Notes under the pieces: model-generated | What the model saw: the letters and a program-made list of their open reading frames with translations, nothing else | Databases searched by the model: none | What the model was told of the DNA's origin: nothing | Assembly: GCA_044433365.1 (NCBI GenBank) | Contig: JAWXTR010000022.1 | Span: 1 to 32,097 of the forward strand | Direction of reading: 5' to 3' | Length of the DNA: 32,097 bases | From: CAMQVM01 sp044433365 | GTDB taxonomy: Bacteria > Bacteroidota > Bacteroidia > Bacteroidales > Rikenellaceae | Made by a program: the position numbers and the translations under genes | Shown: piece by piece, positions 16,801 through 23,670 of the stretch | Layout of the letters: each line of letters opens with the position of its first letter | Position numbering within the stretch: the stretch's first letter is position 1

Positions 16801-17109
16801 TTGGCCGACAAAAACTTAGGTACAGGTTTAGACGCAATGGGTCTTGCACTTCCATGTACAGAATATATGATTAATGGTGCCTATCTAAGGGTTAAAAATA
16901 TCACTTTAGGCTATACACTTCCAAATACTTTAACAAACAAATACAATGTAAGCAAACTTCGTGTTTTCTTTAGTGTTGACAACCTTTGTGAGTGGAGCGA
17001 ATTGACAAAATATGGTTACGACCCTGAGTCTTTAACAGATACCGACTCTTACGGTTATGTTTACCCTTTCAATCGTCAAATCTCTTGCGGTCTTAATATA
17101 ACATTCTAA
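13807..17109 (+). CDS. SusC-family TonB-dependent outer-membrane transporter
   Basis: Imports oligosaccharides across the outer membrane, powered by TonB, with its SusD partner as lid. Of 1100 residues, the first 30 or so are a signal peptide. A carboxypeptidase-regulatory-like domain follows (DITGVIKDSDGYPVIGATV from 52 to about 128), then the SusC signature INEVVVVGYGTQKK (131-144), the plug (to about 257, with NIRGTASINGGSPLILIDGV and YGARASFGVILITTK), and a beta-barrel ending in the aromatic-containing RQISCGLNITF. There is no N-terminal STN domain, so coupling to an anti-sigma factor is unlikely. It is followed by susD after 92 bp that hold a 43-bp element. Confidence 0.96.
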   Translation: MKKISTKNFKGKSALALLLALSLSSQARSFDFAGNIDAIATSERSTSAEKHDITGVIKDSDGYPVIGATVIVQGTTKGAVTDAEGKFNISIESSDPTLFDINCMGYIPQTIDIAQLSDILEIIMEQDNIAINEVVVVGYGTQKKVNLSGSVDQVNAKQLEKRPMTDISKGLQGLVPNLNIDFTSGEPGKEANINIRGTASINGGSPLILIDGVASDAAEMNRLLPEDIETISVLKDAAAAAIYGARASFGVILITTKTGKSDRITVSYNNNFTWKRPTQLTEKTSDPYIYLKLKNTAVLNTPWSSGHVTDDERLEWARQRSDDPEGTESIRLNPLDQTQWDYMGNTDWTSYYLDQYTYSTSHQLSLSGRSEKTSYYFSAGTSSEDGAFSSIVENDKYNRYNLRGKMDYKVYDWLTVTNNMSFVSTVRSNPSYYNIDEFYDLEPHNVPMNTDGTWANTELGETLAQMTDGGEEKTVYDKFQNIFGLQAGFFDDALKLNANLTVAKGVQDYSWYTTKYSIGYGPDDIREFGTNSAYRSYASDLYNVIDVFATYNKDFGKHNFGAILGYNQEYSRWSQFTAQRDGLISTSLPSIGLASGEQTVDEEYEDWAIRGMFYRLSYNYDDRYIFELNGRYDGTSRFDTYNRFGFFPSGSAAWRIDSEEFFEPLRNTFSLFKIRGSYGSLGNQQVGAYDYIPYMTTSTGSYMIDGSLQQTVSAPGLVSSDYTWEQVQTINGGIDIGLFSNRLTATADVYRRDTKGMLTQGQELPSVLGNDEPQENAADMKTIGWELSLSYRNNFQLSNNTFNYGATFVLSDNRSWITKFDNASKYLNQYYVGQELGEIWGLQSDGFFQNQAEIDALDESQIIPWGALTIVDGWPKFKDLDGDSAITKGTTVDDSGDLSIIGNSSSRYRFGLNLTADWKGFDFSAFLQGVAKRDVYPSSFLYWSFYQQPYSGGQIHAFDFYRAEDDSAPDMAKHSQAYINAGLASQNLDAKYPVLQAWLADKNLGTGLDAMGLALPCTEYMINGAYLRVKNITLGYTLPNTLTNKYNVSKLRVFFSVDNLCEWSELTKYGYDPESLTDTDSYGYVYPFNRQISCGLNITF

Positions 17110-17110
17110 A

Positions 17111-17153
17111 GTGAACTTCTAAAATCTCTTAAAATCCAGAATTTAGAACTCCC
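17111..17153. mobile_element. 43-bp palindromic element with perfect CTAAA duplication
   Basis: Inserted between susC and susD. The ends are GTGAACTTCTAAAATCTC and AGAATTTAGAACTCCC. CTAAA flanks it at 17106-17110 and 17154-17158; the left copy contains the susC stop codon (TAA 17107-17109). In the transcript it can fold into a hairpin and might affect the ratio of the two proteins. Confidence 0.85.
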
Positions 17154-17201
17154 CTAAAATAATATTTTTAATACACCATCAAATAAAAAAATAGATATAC
17201 A

Positions 17202-18998
17202 ATGAAAAATAGATTATTTATATGTTTAAGCCTTGCAGCGACAATGTTTATAAGCTCATGTAACGATGATTTTATGAATAGACTGCCTCAAACAGATATT
17301 ACAGAAGATAATTTCTTTAATACCGAAGAAGACCTTAAACTTTATTGCTATGGTCTTACATCTCTACCAAGCTATTCGTATGTAGACGATGAGGGTACAG
17401 ACAACACTGCCTCTACAAGTATGTTAGAGCTTAAGAATATGATGATTTCAGGCAATCAGACATCTAAGACTCTTACAGATGGTTGGGACTGGGAACGTCT
17501 TTATAAAATCAACTTCTTCTTAGAGCGTTGCGCTGGTGCAGATGTACCAGAGGCTACACTTGCACACTACGAGGGTATTGCACGCTACTACAGAGCTATA
17601 TTCTATATGGATATGGTTAGACGCTACTCTGATGTGCCTTGGTATGACAAAACATTATCGACCGATGATGAAGATCTTTACAAAGCACGTGACTCACGAG
17701 AGGTAGTAGTAGAAAAAATCTTTGAAGATTTTGCCTATGCCGTAGAACATGTAGAGACAGACCAACTGAAAGGTGAAATCGACAAATGGATTGTTCTTGC
17801 AACTCAAGCACGTGAGGCTCTTTATGAGGGTACTTACCGAAAATATCACTCAGAGTTAAACCTTGAATCGACAGCCGACTCTTTTCTGCAACTTGCTCAA
17901 AGCGCATCCAGAAGAATTATGGATGAAGGTAGCTTTGCTCTACATAGCACAGGTAATCCTGATGCCGACTACTACACTCTTTTCAGTAGTCTTGATTTAA
18001 CAACTAACAAAGAGATGATTCAAGCTAGATACTACGATTATTATATCGCTTCGAACTATTTCTGGCAAGGCATGTTTGGTAGTTATCAGGAGTGTCCTAC
18101 AAAAGATATAGTTCAAGCATACCTAATGAGCGATGGTTCATACTACTCTTCACATCCTACATACTCTACAAATCAATTTGTAGAGGAGTTCGAAAATCGT
18201 GACCCTCGTATCTATCAAACTTTTGCCTATCCGGGTTGGGTTCTTGAAAATCCTATGACTTATGTAGTAGGTGCTGGTGTTTTTGTTCAAAGTTTAAGCA
18301 AGAACTTCACTGGCTACCACCAAATCAAAGGTTTTATTAACGTTCCTGACCAAGAATATTACTGTAGCATCGACCTTCCTGTAATTCGCTACGCTGAGGT
18401 TCTTCTTACTTATGCTGAGGCTAAAGCAGAGCTTGGTACGATTACTCAAACCGATCTTGATGAATCGGTAAACCTAATTCGTGGTCGTGTAGGTATGCCA
18501 TCTATGCCGCTTAATCCTGAGGCTGATCCATATATGCAGGATAAATACCCAAATGTATCGCCACTTATCCAAGAAATTCGTCGTGAACGTCGTGTGGAGT
18601 TGGCATTTGAAGGATTCCGTTTTGATGACCTTATGCGTTATGGTGCTGGTGCGCTTATCGAAAGAGAACCAGAGGGATTGTACTTCCCATCTCTAGGTAA
18701 ATTTGACCTTACAGGCGATGGTGTAGAGGATATATACCTGATTCCATCTACCGAAGATATTCCAGCCGATGCCAATAAAGAACTTAACTCACTTGGGACT
18801 AAACTTACATACTACAAAACAGGTACTATCGACGACACCTCAGCAGCTGTATATTTAGAGAATGGAACTAGCGGTAATATTGTTACAATTAAAGATATGG
18901 GTACTTTCGAAGATCCTAAATATTACTATCGTCCTGTTCCTTACCATGAACTGGAACTTAATCCAAATCTTGCTCCGCAGCTTTTTGGTTGGGAGTAG
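17202..18998 (+). CDS. SusD/RagB-family glycan-binding lipoprotein
   Basis: Outer-membrane surface lipoprotein that captures glycan and covers the SusC pore. The 598 residues start with a lipoprotein signal ending at Cys20 (FISSC). The N-terminal motif NDDFMNRLPQTDITEDNFFNTEEDLK is typical of SusD_like_3/RagB proteins, as are the helical TPR-like core (ARYYRAIFYMDMVRRYSDVPW) and the C-terminal IRRERRVELAFEGFRFDDLMRYG motif. The partner SusC is directly upstream. Substrate cannot be told from sequence, but the neighbouring sulfatase points to a sulfated glycan. Confidence 0.96.
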   Translation: MKNRLFICLSLAATMFISSCNDDFMNRLPQTDITEDNFFNTEEDLKLYCYGLTSLPSYSYVDDEGTDNTASTSMLELKNMMISGNQTSKTLTDGWDWERLYKINFFLERCAGADVPEATLAHYEGIARYYRAIFYMDMVRRYSDVPWYDKTLSTDDEDLYKARDSREVVVEKIFEDFAYAVEHVETDQLKGEIDKWIVLATQAREALYEGTYRKYHSELNLESTADSFLQLAQSASRRIMDEGSFALHSTGNPDADYYTLFSSLDLTTNKEMIQARYYDYYIASNYFWQGMFGSYQECPTKDIVQAYLMSDGSYYSSHPTYSTNQFVEEFENRDPRIYQTFAYPGWVLENPMTYVVGAGVFVQSLSKNFTGYHQIKGFINVPDQEYYCSIDLPVIRYAEVLLTYAEAKAELGTITQTDLDESVNLIRGRVGMPSMPLNPEADPYMQDKYPNVSPLIQEIRRERRVELAFEGFRFDDLMRYGAGALIEREPEGLYFPSLGKFDLTGDGVEDIYLIPSTEDIPADANKELNSLGTKLTYYKTGTIDDTSAAVYLENGTSGNIVTIKDMGTFEDPKYYYRPVPYHELELNPNLAPQLFGWE

Positions 18999-19000
18999 TT

Positions 19001-19036
19001 TTATAATTCGTAATTCATAATTCGTAATTCATAATT
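19001..19036. repeat. AATTCGTAATTCATAATT repeats
   Basis: Two and a half copies of the unit AATTCGTAATTCATAATT fill the gap between susD and the phosphoesterase gene. The same unit occurs at 9327-9358 and next to rimM. Confidence 0.8.
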
Positions 19037-19045
19037 TTTTTAGAG

Positions 19046-19948
19046 ATGAGAAAAATAAAATTAACAGTTTGTGCTATTCTTTTAGCTTCACTATTTAATA
19101 GTTGCAAAGCACAGACTCAAAAAGATGAGTGCAACGAGTGCACAAAAACCGAAACAAAACTAACTTTTGCATTCCTTACCGATGTTCACCTAAATGTGGA
19201 TAATAGAGGCAACGGCGATGCAGGTTTAAAAAAGGCTATAACGGATTTACAATCAAAAGGGGCTAGCTTCGTTCTTTTTGGCGGTGATAATGTGGAGTGT
19301 GATAGGTTAACAGACGAAACTGTTGCAAATGATTTGCATGCTCGATTTAAATCTATAGTAGATGATAGCAAAGTTGAGGCTCACTACACAATGGGTAATC
19401 ACGACCGTTTCTATAAATTTGAGGGTAAAGAGGACAAATTAGGTCATAAAACATTTGAAAAATATTTTGGTCAGACAAATGTTCACTTTGAAAAATCAGG
19501 AGTTCATTTTATCATTATTTCAGCACTATACCCACTAGAAGATGGTTCGTATAATGTAAATAATGAGCAGATTGAGTGGTTAAAATCAGAGCTTGCGAAG
19601 ATTGGCAAAGAGAGTCCAATTATCGTATCTACACACATTCCTTTCCTATCTCTTTATTATCCAGTTGTTGAAGGAAATTTCAAACCTTTAGATATGATTC
19701 ACAACACTAAAGAGGTGTTTGAGGTGTTGAACGACTACAACGTTAAATTAATTCTTCAAGGTCATCAACATATCTACGAACAGATTCAAGAGCGCAACCG
19801 TTGGTTTGTGACCGCTGGTGCAGTAAGTGCCTATTGGTGGGCAGGTGAGTTTTTGGAGACTCAAGAGGGCTATCTTTTAGTTAAAGTTGACCAAAACAAT
19901 GAAGTTACTTGGGAATATATTGATTATGGTTGGACAAAAAACATGTAG
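19046..19948 (+). CDS. Secreted calcineurin-like metallophosphoesterase
   Basis: Predicted dinuclear-metal phosphoesterase exported as a lipoprotein (FNSC, Cys20). The metal-binding motifs are in order: TDVHL (Asp46, His48), FGGDN (78-82), MGNHD (116-120), STHIP (His197) and QGHQH (238-242). The 300-residue length fits a single domain. It begins 47 bp after susD and is probably in the same operon, so it may act on a phosphate-bearing part of the same glycan or scavenge phosphate. That role is inferred from position only; such genes do occur at the end of Bacteroidota glycan loci. Confidence 0.85.
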   Translation: MRKIKLTVCAILLASLFNSCKAQTQKDECNECTKTETKLTFAFLTDVHLNVDNRGNGDAGLKKAITDLQSKGASFVLFGGDNVECDRLTDETVANDLHARFKSIVDDSKVEAHYTMGNHDRFYKFEGKEDKLGHKTFEKYFGQTNVHFEKSGVHFIIISALYPLEDGSYNVNNEQIEWLKSELAKIGKESPIIVSTHIPFLSLYYPVVEGNFKPLDMIHNTKEVFEVLNDYNVKLILQGHQHIYEQIQERNRWFVTAGAVSAYWWAGEFLETQEGYLLVKVDQNNEVTWEYIDYGWTKNM

Positions 19949-19991
19949 ATTGTCGAAATATTCATAATTATCATCAATAACAGTTTAGTAA

Positions 19992-20020
19992 AAGGGGTAA
20001 AGTTTTGTGGTTTTGCCCCT
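19992..20020 (+). terminator. Probable terminator of the susCD operon
   Basis: AGGGGTAAA pairs with TTTTGCCCCT (one G-T pair) around a loop rich in G and T. The following T run is short. Confidence 0.5.
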
Positions 20021-20186
20021 GAATTTTGGGTTTATTTGGCAAAATTTACAATCCAAATAATAGCTTAAAAACACTCTTTTTTGTACATCGCAATTCAATT
20101 TCGAAAATTATGTAAGAAAATAAAATATTGATATTCAGTGGGCTAAATTTTTATTTAAAAATAATCCAATTTTTTTACTCAAAAAA

Positions 20187-20218
20187 TTTGGAGAAACGAA
20201 AAAAAGTCCCTATATTTG
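20187..20218 (+). promoter_or_regulatory. Promoter of tRNA-Met
   Basis: TTTG (20187-20190) and TATATTTG (20211-20218) are exactly 20 bp apart, ending 19 bp before the tRNA. Confidence 0.75.
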
Positions 20219-20237
20219 CATCGCAATTAAGAATTAT

Positions 20238-20311
20238 GGCGAGGTAGCTCAGCTGGTTAGAGCGCATGATTCATAATCATGAGGTCGGCGGATCATGCCC
20301 GCCTCTCGCTA
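20238..20311 (+). tRNA. tRNA-Met (CAT), elongator type
   Basis: Folds as a full cloverleaf: acceptor 20238-20244 with 20304-20310 (G-T pairs at both ends), D-arm GCTC/GAGC, anticodon stem CATGA/TCATG with loop TTCATAA and anticodon CAT at 20272-20274, T-stem GGCGG/CCGCC. The anticodon stem lacks the three G-C pairs of initiator tRNA. The T-loop reads ATCATGC instead of the usual TTCRANY. The CCA end is not encoded. An isoleucine tRNA with modified CAT anticodon is the main alternative. Confidence 0.9.
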
Positions 20312-20313
20312 CA

Positions 20314-20346
20314 AAAAGGACAACCTATTAGGTTGTCCTTTTTTGG
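20314..20346 (+). terminator. Terminator after tRNA-Met
   Basis: AAGGACAACCT pairs with AGGTTGTCCTT around a short loop and is followed by six T residues, a textbook intrinsic terminator. Confidence 0.92.
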
Positions 20347-20364
20347 TACGCCCAACAGCAGTAT

Positions 20365-20384
20365 AGACGTTGTGCACAACGTCT
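20365..20384. repeat. Perfect 20-bp palindrome, repeat family B
   Basis: AGACGTTGTGCACAACGTCT, identical to 9448-9467, again followed by ACAACCGAACACA-like sequence. It is enclosed by an inverted repeat AACAGCAGTA (20353-20362) / TACTGCTGTT (20419-20428). Confidence 0.85.
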
Positions 20385-20435
20385 ACAACCGAACACAATT
20401 TGTCTAAAAACAATAACCTACTGCTGTTATGTTAC

Positions 20436-20720
20436 AGACGTAGCAGGGCTACGTCTCTACTGCTGAGTCGCCAACACCCGATTTGTTTTCAAACCCCTTT
20501 TTTAAACATAACTGCGTAGGTAGAGACGTAGCCCTGCTACGTCTGAAAACAACACCCCGAATTGTTTTAAAACCTTTTTTTTTAAAAACATAACGATTTG
20601 TATTACAGACGTAGCAGGGCTACGTCTCTACTGCTGAGTCGCCAACACCCGATTTGTTTTCAACCCTTTTTTTTTAAAACATAACGATTTGTGTTACAAA
20701 CGTAGCAGGGCTACGTCTCT
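20436..20720. repeat. Four copies of the GACGTAGC palindromic repeat, family A
   Basis: Hairpin-forming AGACGTAGCAGGGCTACGTCT occurs at 20436-20456, inverted at 20524-20544, direct at 20607-20627, and as a variant (AAACGTAGC...) at about 20698-20718. The direct copies are followed by CTACTGCTGAGTCGCC or a close variant. Confidence 0.88.
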
Positions 20721-20758
20721 ACCGCCGAGCCACAAATAGTAATTTACAACAACATATT

Positions 20759-22309
20759 TTAATATTGAGCACGAATTTTATCATCAAAAGCAGCTAATGC
20801 AGCCTTTGCACCCTCGCCCATAGAGATTACAATCTGCTTGTAGCTAACATCAGTAACATCGCCAGCGGCATACACTCCACTGTGCGAGGTGCGACCATTG
20901 CGGTCGACCAAAATTTCACCTGCTTTATTTACATCAACCAACTCTGAGAAAACAGAAGAGTTGGCAAGAAGTCCAATCTGAATAAATATACCATCTAAAT
21001 CTACTAAATGAAGCTCATCGGTTAAGCGATTTTTAGCCTCTATTGCAACAACCTTAGCTCCATCACCCACAATTTTTGTAGTTTGGTAAGATGTAAACAC
21101 CTCCACGTTTGGTAGGCTATAAAGTTTCTCTTGCAACACAACATCCGCTTTTAGAGCATCCATAAATTCATACAAATATACCTTTTCGCAAATGCCCGAA
21201 AGGTCGATAGCAGCCTCAACACCAGAGTTACCACCCCCTACGACTGCCACTTTTTTACCTTTAAAGAGTGGGCCATCGCAGTGAGGACAAAAAGCCACTC
21301 CCCTACCGATATACTCAGCTTCGCCATCTATCCCCAAACGTCGCCACTGGGCACCAGTTGCAATAATTAACTGCTCCGACTCGATAGTTTCACCACCTTT
21401 TATCTGCAAACGCTTAATGCCTGCTTCGCTCTCGACACTCTCAATAGTACGATTTTCGAGAATTTCTATATTTTCATACTCAGTCATGTGTCGTTTTAAA
21501 TCGTTTGCCAAAGCTGTACCTGTTGTAGTCAACACCGATGGAATATTTTCGATAGCAGAGGTCTCATTTACCTGCCCCCCGACACGCTCAGCAACAACCG
21601 CAACATTCATACCCTTACGAGCAAGATACAAAGCAGCAGTTGCACCAGCAGGACCACCACCAGCAATTGCTATATCATACGAGCGAGTCACATTTTGAGT
21701 AGGTACACTACCGCCATATTTTGCCTCTAATTTTGCAAGTAAATCGGCTATACCGCCACGACCTACATGCAGAAGCTCACCATCAGCATATACCGTAGGC
21801 ACCGATTGCACACCTAGTTTGTCAACCTCTTGTTGGTAAATTGCACCATCAACCGCCTCATGCTTAATATTTTCGCCAACAATTGACATAATATTTAGCG
21901 ACTGCACAACGTCAGGACAATTTGTACAGGTCAGCGACATATAGGTTGTAAGATTTATATCGCCTGCAAGCGATTTTATACGCTGCTGAGTAAACTCATC
22001 GGGAATATTTTTACCCTTTCCATCAAGGTTTAAAATTGCAAGCAAAAGCGATGTAAATTCATGACCATTAGGAATAGCCCTAAAGCTAATTCCACTAACA
22101 ACACCATCTTTTATGATTGATAACTTCAACGCTTCGCCCTCAACCTCTTTTAGCTCTATCTTTTCGCTTGTATCGGCTACATCACTCATAAGCTCCACCA
22201 TCTCGCTAGCCTTAGGATGGTCAGCGTGACGCTCAATAAGCAGTGTGTAGCTAGAATTAAGAGGGGCAAACACCCCTCTTAACTGCTCTTTTAATGCTCT
22301 ATCTAACAT
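20759..22309 (-). CDS. ahpF: Alkyl hydroperoxide reductase flavoprotein subunit
   Basis: NADH-dependent flavoenzyme that reduces AhpC. The 516 residues contain an N-terminal double-thioredoxin domain with CTNC (Cys128, Cys131), FAD binding GGGPAGATAALY (217-228), the redox pair CPHC (Cys341, Cys344), NAD(P)H loop VVGGGNSGVEAA (356-367) and a C-terminal GDVTDV FAD motif. All redox centres are intact and positions match the well-studied enterobacterial protein. The ATG at 22309 is preferred: the reading frame extends to a TTG at 22345, but that lies in a palindromic insertion. It is downstream of ahpC and likely cotranscribed. Confidence 0.95.
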   Translation of the reverse strand: MLDRALKEQLRGVFAPLNSSYTLLIERHADHPKASEMVELMSDVADTSEKIELKEVEGEALKLSIIKDGVVSGISFRAIPNGHEFTSLLLAILNLDGKGKNIPDEFTQQRIKSLAGDINLTTYMSLTCTNCPDVVQSLNIMSIVGENIKHEAVDGAIYQQEVDKLGVQSVPTVYADGELLHVGRGGIADLLAKLEAKYGGSVPTQNVTRSYDIAIAGGGPAGATAALYLARKGMNVAVVAERVGGQVNETSAIENIPSVLTTTGTALANDLKRHMTEYENIEILENRTIESVESEAGIKRLQIKGGETIESEQLIIATGAQWRRLGIDGEAEYIGRGVAFCPHCDGPLFKGKKVAVVGGGNSGVEAAIDLSGICEKVYLYEFMDALKADVVLQEKLYSLPNVEVFTSYQTTKIVGDGAKVVAIEAKNRLTDELHLVDLDGIFIQIGLLANSSVFSELVDVNKAGEILVDRNGRTSHSGVYAAGDVTDVSYKQIVISMGEGAKAALAAFDDKIRAQY

Positions 22310-22323
22310 ATCTAAAATTATTA

Positions 22324-22366
22324 GGGAACTTCTAAATTCTCTCAAAATCCAGAATTTAGAACTCCA
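22324..22366. mobile_element. 43-bp palindromic element with perfect TATTA duplication
   Basis: Lies between ahpC and ahpF. It begins GGGAACTTCTAAATTCTC and ends AGAATTTAGAACTCCA. TATTA flanks it at 22319-22323 and 22367-22371; the right copy overlaps the ahpC stop codon (minus-strand TAA, 22369-22371). Confidence 0.85.
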
Positions 22367-22368
22367 TA

Positions 22369-22935
22369 TTAGATTTTACCCACTAAATCAATACTTGGTT
22401 TCAGAGTCTCAGCACCCTCACTCCATTTTGCAGGGCAAACCTCACCATCATGTGAAGCTACAAACTGAGCTGCTTTAACCTTACGCATAAGCTCATCAGC
22501 ATTACGTCCGATTGAGTTATCTTGCACCTCAGCAAGCTTAACTAAGCCCTCTGGATTAACCACGAAAGTTCCACGATATGCCATACCCTCCTCTTCGATC
22601 ATAACACCAAATGCACGAGCTAACACGCCAGTAGGGTCAGCCAACATAGGGTAGTTGATTTTTGCAATACTTTCAGAAGCATCAGCCCACGCTTTATGAA
22701 CAAAATGAGTATCGCAACTAACCGAGTAAACCTCTACACCCATAGCTTGAAACTCAGCATATTTATCGGCCATATCTACAAGCTCTGTAGGACAAACAAA
22801 TGTAAAATCGGCTGGATAAAAGAAAAATATAGCCCACTTTCCTTTTACATCTTCAGAAGAAACAGCTTTAAATTCGCCATTTTGATAAGCCTGAACTTTA
22901 AATTCAGGAAGCATTGAATTGATAATAGATTCCAT
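22369..22935 (-). CDS. ahpC: Alkyl hydroperoxide reductase peroxiredoxin subunit
   Basis: Typical 2-Cys peroxiredoxin that reduces hydrogen peroxide, organic hydroperoxides and peroxynitrite in the cytoplasm. The 188-residue length is standard. The peroxidatic cysteine is Cys48 in FTFVCPT, and the resolving cysteine Cys167 in GEVCPAKW. It heads an ahpC-ahpF operon. Its promoter has a -7 box (23034-23041), and a dyad lies where the upstream box would be, fitting peroxide-responsive control. Confidence 0.96.
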   Translation of the reverse strand: MESIINSMLPEFKVQAYQNGEFKAVSSEDVKGKWAIFFFYPADFTFVCPTELVDMADKYAEFQAMGVEVYSVSCDTHFVHKAWADASESIAKINYPMLADPTGVLARAFGVMIEEEGMAYRGTFVVNPEGLVKLAEVQDNSIGRNADELMRKVKAAQFVASHDGEVCPAKWSEGAETLKPSIDLVGKI

Positions 22936-22988
22936 AATTTTTTTATTTTAAGAGAATTTTTCCAAATTCTCACGATTAATAATTATTT

Positions 22989-23029
22989 GGGAGTTCTAGT
23001 AATTGGTTTTGAGTGATTTTAGAACTCTC
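22989..23029. repeat. Inverted copy of the 43-bp element in the ahpC leader
   Basis: Begins GGGAGTTCTA, contains GGTTTTGAGTGATTTTAGAA and ends ACTCTC; about 41 bp, in the orientation opposite to the ahpC-ahpF copy on the plus strand. No target duplication remains. It starts right after the predicted ahpC transcription start. Confidence 0.7.
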
Positions 23030-23033
23030 ACTG

Positions 23034-23041
23034 CAAATATA
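23034..23041 (-). promoter_or_regulatory. -7 box of the ahpC promoter
   Basis: TATATTTG on the minus strand matches TAnnTTTG. No TTG at 20 bp upstream; a dyad covers that position. Confidence 0.6.
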
Positions 23042-23053
23042 GAGCCTTTAATT

Positions 23054-23079
23054 AACAATCACTAATAAAAATGATTGTT
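23054..23079. promoter_or_regulatory. Dyad upstream of ahpC, candidate peroxide-regulator operator
   Basis: AACAATCA (23054-23061) and TGATTGTT (23072-23079) are perfect inverted repeats separated by 10 bp. The dyad lies about 27-52 bp before the predicted ahpC transcription start, where OxyR-type activators usually bind. The regulator is not in the window, so the assignment is inference. Confidence 0.45.
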
Positions 23080-23244
23080 TAATATTATAAATGTATAACA
23101 ATTAACTATACATACGAATAAAGGTTTGAAATTTTCGAGCTATTTTGAGCTATTTTTGCAATACGAGTTGCAAAAAATAACTTTTGTGAATGCTTTTTTA
23201 GAAAAACACGCCCAAAGGGCTGGCAAAAATCGCTGAGTTTTCAC

Positions 23245-23480
23245 GGCTCATTCTCAAAATCTGTTGTTATAAATTACAATTTGTGGCTCGGCTGTAGAGA
23301 CGTAGCCCTGCTACGTCTGAGTTTGGATTTGGCTTGGCAAATCCAATTTTTATTTGCTTGGGTTCGGTTACAAACCGCCAAGACCCAACGTCTCTACGGG
23401 GTGTGATCAAAATTAGATTTTAGACGTAGCAGGGCTACGTCTCTACTGCTGGATGCAGAAACAGATTTTAAGAATGAGCC
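23245..23480. mobile_element. 236-bp composite inverted repeat enclosing two family A palindromes
   Basis: The outer 21-bp arms (GGCTCATTCTCAAAATCTGTT at 23245-23265 and its complement at 23460-23480) differ at one position. Inside lie family A hairpins in opposite orientations, at about 23295-23318 and 23421-23445, and a further hairpin GGATTTGGCTTGGCAAATCC. No target duplication is apparent. It could be a miniature element or a pair of nested repeats. Confidence 0.65.
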
Positions 23481-23582
23481 CTTTTTTGTCTATAATTTTT
23501 TACAAAAAATACAAACTTGCTGGAAATTTTACAACATTTTTTGAGAAAGAGCCTCTATTAGCAACCAAATAGGCTAATTCAC

Positions 23583-23611
23583 AAAAAAGGCATCCTAAAA
23601 TAGGATGCCTT
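23583..23611 (-). terminator. Terminator of rplU-rpmA
   Basis: AAGGCATCCTA (23587-23597) pairs with TAGGATGCCTT (23601-23611) around AAA, followed on the minus strand by six T residues. Confidence 0.9.
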
Positions 23612-23670
23612 AAATTTCTTGAATTTAGCTATAAAATAGTTAATCAAAACATAACTACTTTACGTTACGA

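Larger units (their letters stand above)
20347..20758. other. Gene-free region of palindromic repeats
   Basis: It holds one copy of the family B palindrome (20365-20384) and four copies of the GACGTAGCAGGGCTACGTC palindrome (family A). Between them a longer unit (GCTGAGTCGCCAACACCCGA, then TTTGTTTTCAA, a T run and ACATAAC) is repeated at about 20462 and 20632. No open frame with recognisable content is present. Confidence 0.85.
22936..23670. other. 735-bp gene-free region upstream of ahpC
   Basis: From left to right: leader of ahpC with a palindromic element, the ahpC -7 box and dyad, a small hairpin (ATTTTTGCAA 23152-23161 with TTGCAAAAAT 23168-23177), a 236-bp composite inverted repeat (23245-23480), and the rpmA terminator. 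No convincing gene was found on either strand. Confidence 0.8.

Noticed and set aside
20238..20311. Initiator tRNA-Met
   Set aside because: The anticodon stem is CATGA/TCATG and lacks the three consecutive G-C pairs that mark initiators.
22310..22345. Upstream TTG start for ahpF
   Set aside because: It falls inside the inserted 43-bp element, and the family's usual N-terminus (MLDRALKEQL) begins at the ATG at 22309.
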